Source: Verrucomicrobiales bacterium (GTDB lineage: Bacteria > Verrucomicrobiota > Verrucomicrobiia > Limisphaerales > JAFMIX01). From it: DNA of 5,970 nt. Where the stretch lies: assembly GCA_017853785.1 (NCBI GenBank), contig JAFMIX010000141.1, forward strand, positions 1 through 5,970, written 5' to 3'. Shown piece after piece: positions 5,555-5,970 of this stretch. Made by a program: the position numbers and the translations under genes. The notes beneath the pieces were generated by a model. The model was not told where the DNA came from, searched no databases, and saw nothing but the letters and a program-made list of their open reading frames with translations. Positions within the stretch are counted from its first letter, which is position 1; each line of letters starts with the position of its first letter.

Positions 5555-5970
5555 GCCGCCCCGCGCCGCCCGTGTTGGAAGTCGCCGATCTTTCAGTGAC
5601 CCGCAGCGGCACAAAAATCCTCCGCGCCGTTTCCTGGCGCGTGGCGCGCGGCCAGCACTGGGCGTTGCTCGGGGCGAACGGCTCGGGCAAGACTTCGCTG
5701 TTGAGCGCGCTCACCGGTTATCTGATGCCGACGGCCGGAGAAATTTCCGTGCTGGGCGAGCGTTACGGCCACACCGACTGGCGGGACTTGCGCCGGCACA
5801 TCGGCCTCGTCAGTTCTTCCGTGCGGCAGATGATGGCGGACGACGAGCCCGCGCTCGAAACGGTCGTGAGCGGCAAATATGCGATGGTGGATTTTTGGGG
5901 GCGCATGACCCGGGCGGATGCCGTCGCCGCCGAGCGGTTGCTGCGGCAGGTGGAGTGCGCGGCGCTAGCG
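5551..5970 (+). CDS. ABC-type ATPase, N-terminal part (3'-partial)
   Basis: This is the first 140 residues of an ABC ATP-binding protein that runs off the right edge without a stop. Residues 8-40 form the antiparallel beta region (VLEVADLSVTRSGTKIL, then VSWRVARGQHWALL). The Walker A motif GANGSGKT is at 41-48 (bases 5671-5694), with the ATP-binding lysine K47. It is followed by LLSALTGYLMPTAGEISVLGE. The Q-loop region reads IGLVSSSV, so Ser (about S89) stands where most importers have Gln. This pattern, together with GQHWALLGANGSGKTSLL, resembles the YlmA/ModF-like group of stand-alone ATPases of unclear substrate. That subgroup call is from memory and moderate at best. The usual aromatic A-loop residue near position 18 also appears absent. 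The ABC signature, Walker B and H-loop would lie beyond the window. It could energise a membrane partner from this operon or act as a soluble ABC protein. Confidence 0.9.
   Translation, partial: MSRPAPPVLEVADLSVTRSGTKILRAVSWRVARGQHWALLGANGSGKTSLLSALTGYLMPTAGEISVLGERYGHTDWRDLRRHIGLVSSSVRQMMADDEPALETVVSGKYAMVDFWGRMTRADAVAAERLLRQVECAALA

Overview
The window is a dense, one-directional stretch of eight genes on the + strand. It reads as part of a single long operon that is cut at both ends. Gaps between genes run from overlaps to about 33 bases. No stretch of 300 bases lacks a gene, and I see no tRNA, rRNA, CRISPR array, insertion sequence or convincing terminator. The DNA is GC-rich, and start codons mostly lack a good Shine-Dalgarno sequence. 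These traits, plus a CreD homologue followed by families of unknown membrane proteins, suggest a Verrucomicrobiota-like (or related Acidobacteria/PVC) chromosome. That assignment is inference from memory of similar gene sets; nothing here proves it.

Layout: (1) bases 1-1367, a CreD-family inner-membrane protein whose reading frame enters from the left edge. (2) 1385-2101, a polytopic membrane protein of unknown function with acidic residues inside predicted helices. (3) 2112-3047, a six-helix membrane protein with a cytosolic tail that begins with a CFI-box-like motif. (4) 3044-3766 and (5) 3784-4515, adjacent five-helix membrane proteins that look like diverged tandem paralogues. (6) 4521-5054, a small four-helix membrane protein whose C-terminus is disrupted by an apparent frameshift near a TTTT run at 4947-4950. 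(7) 5051-5554, a small tetratricopeptide-repeat (TPR) protein. (8) 5551 to the right edge, the N-terminal part of an ABC-type ATPase with a clear Walker A motif.

Six of the eight products are integral membrane proteins. The other two are a TPR scaffold and an ATPase, both probably cytosolic. A reasonable hypothesis is an envelope-associated module (stress response, membrane remodelling or transport) built around CreD. The sequence shows only co-orientation, tight packing and stop/start overlaps (3044-3047, 5051-5054, 5551-5554). Physical interaction is not demonstrated. The strongest concrete anomalies are the frameshift in gene 6, the gene 4/5 duplication and the CFI-box-like tail on gene 3.
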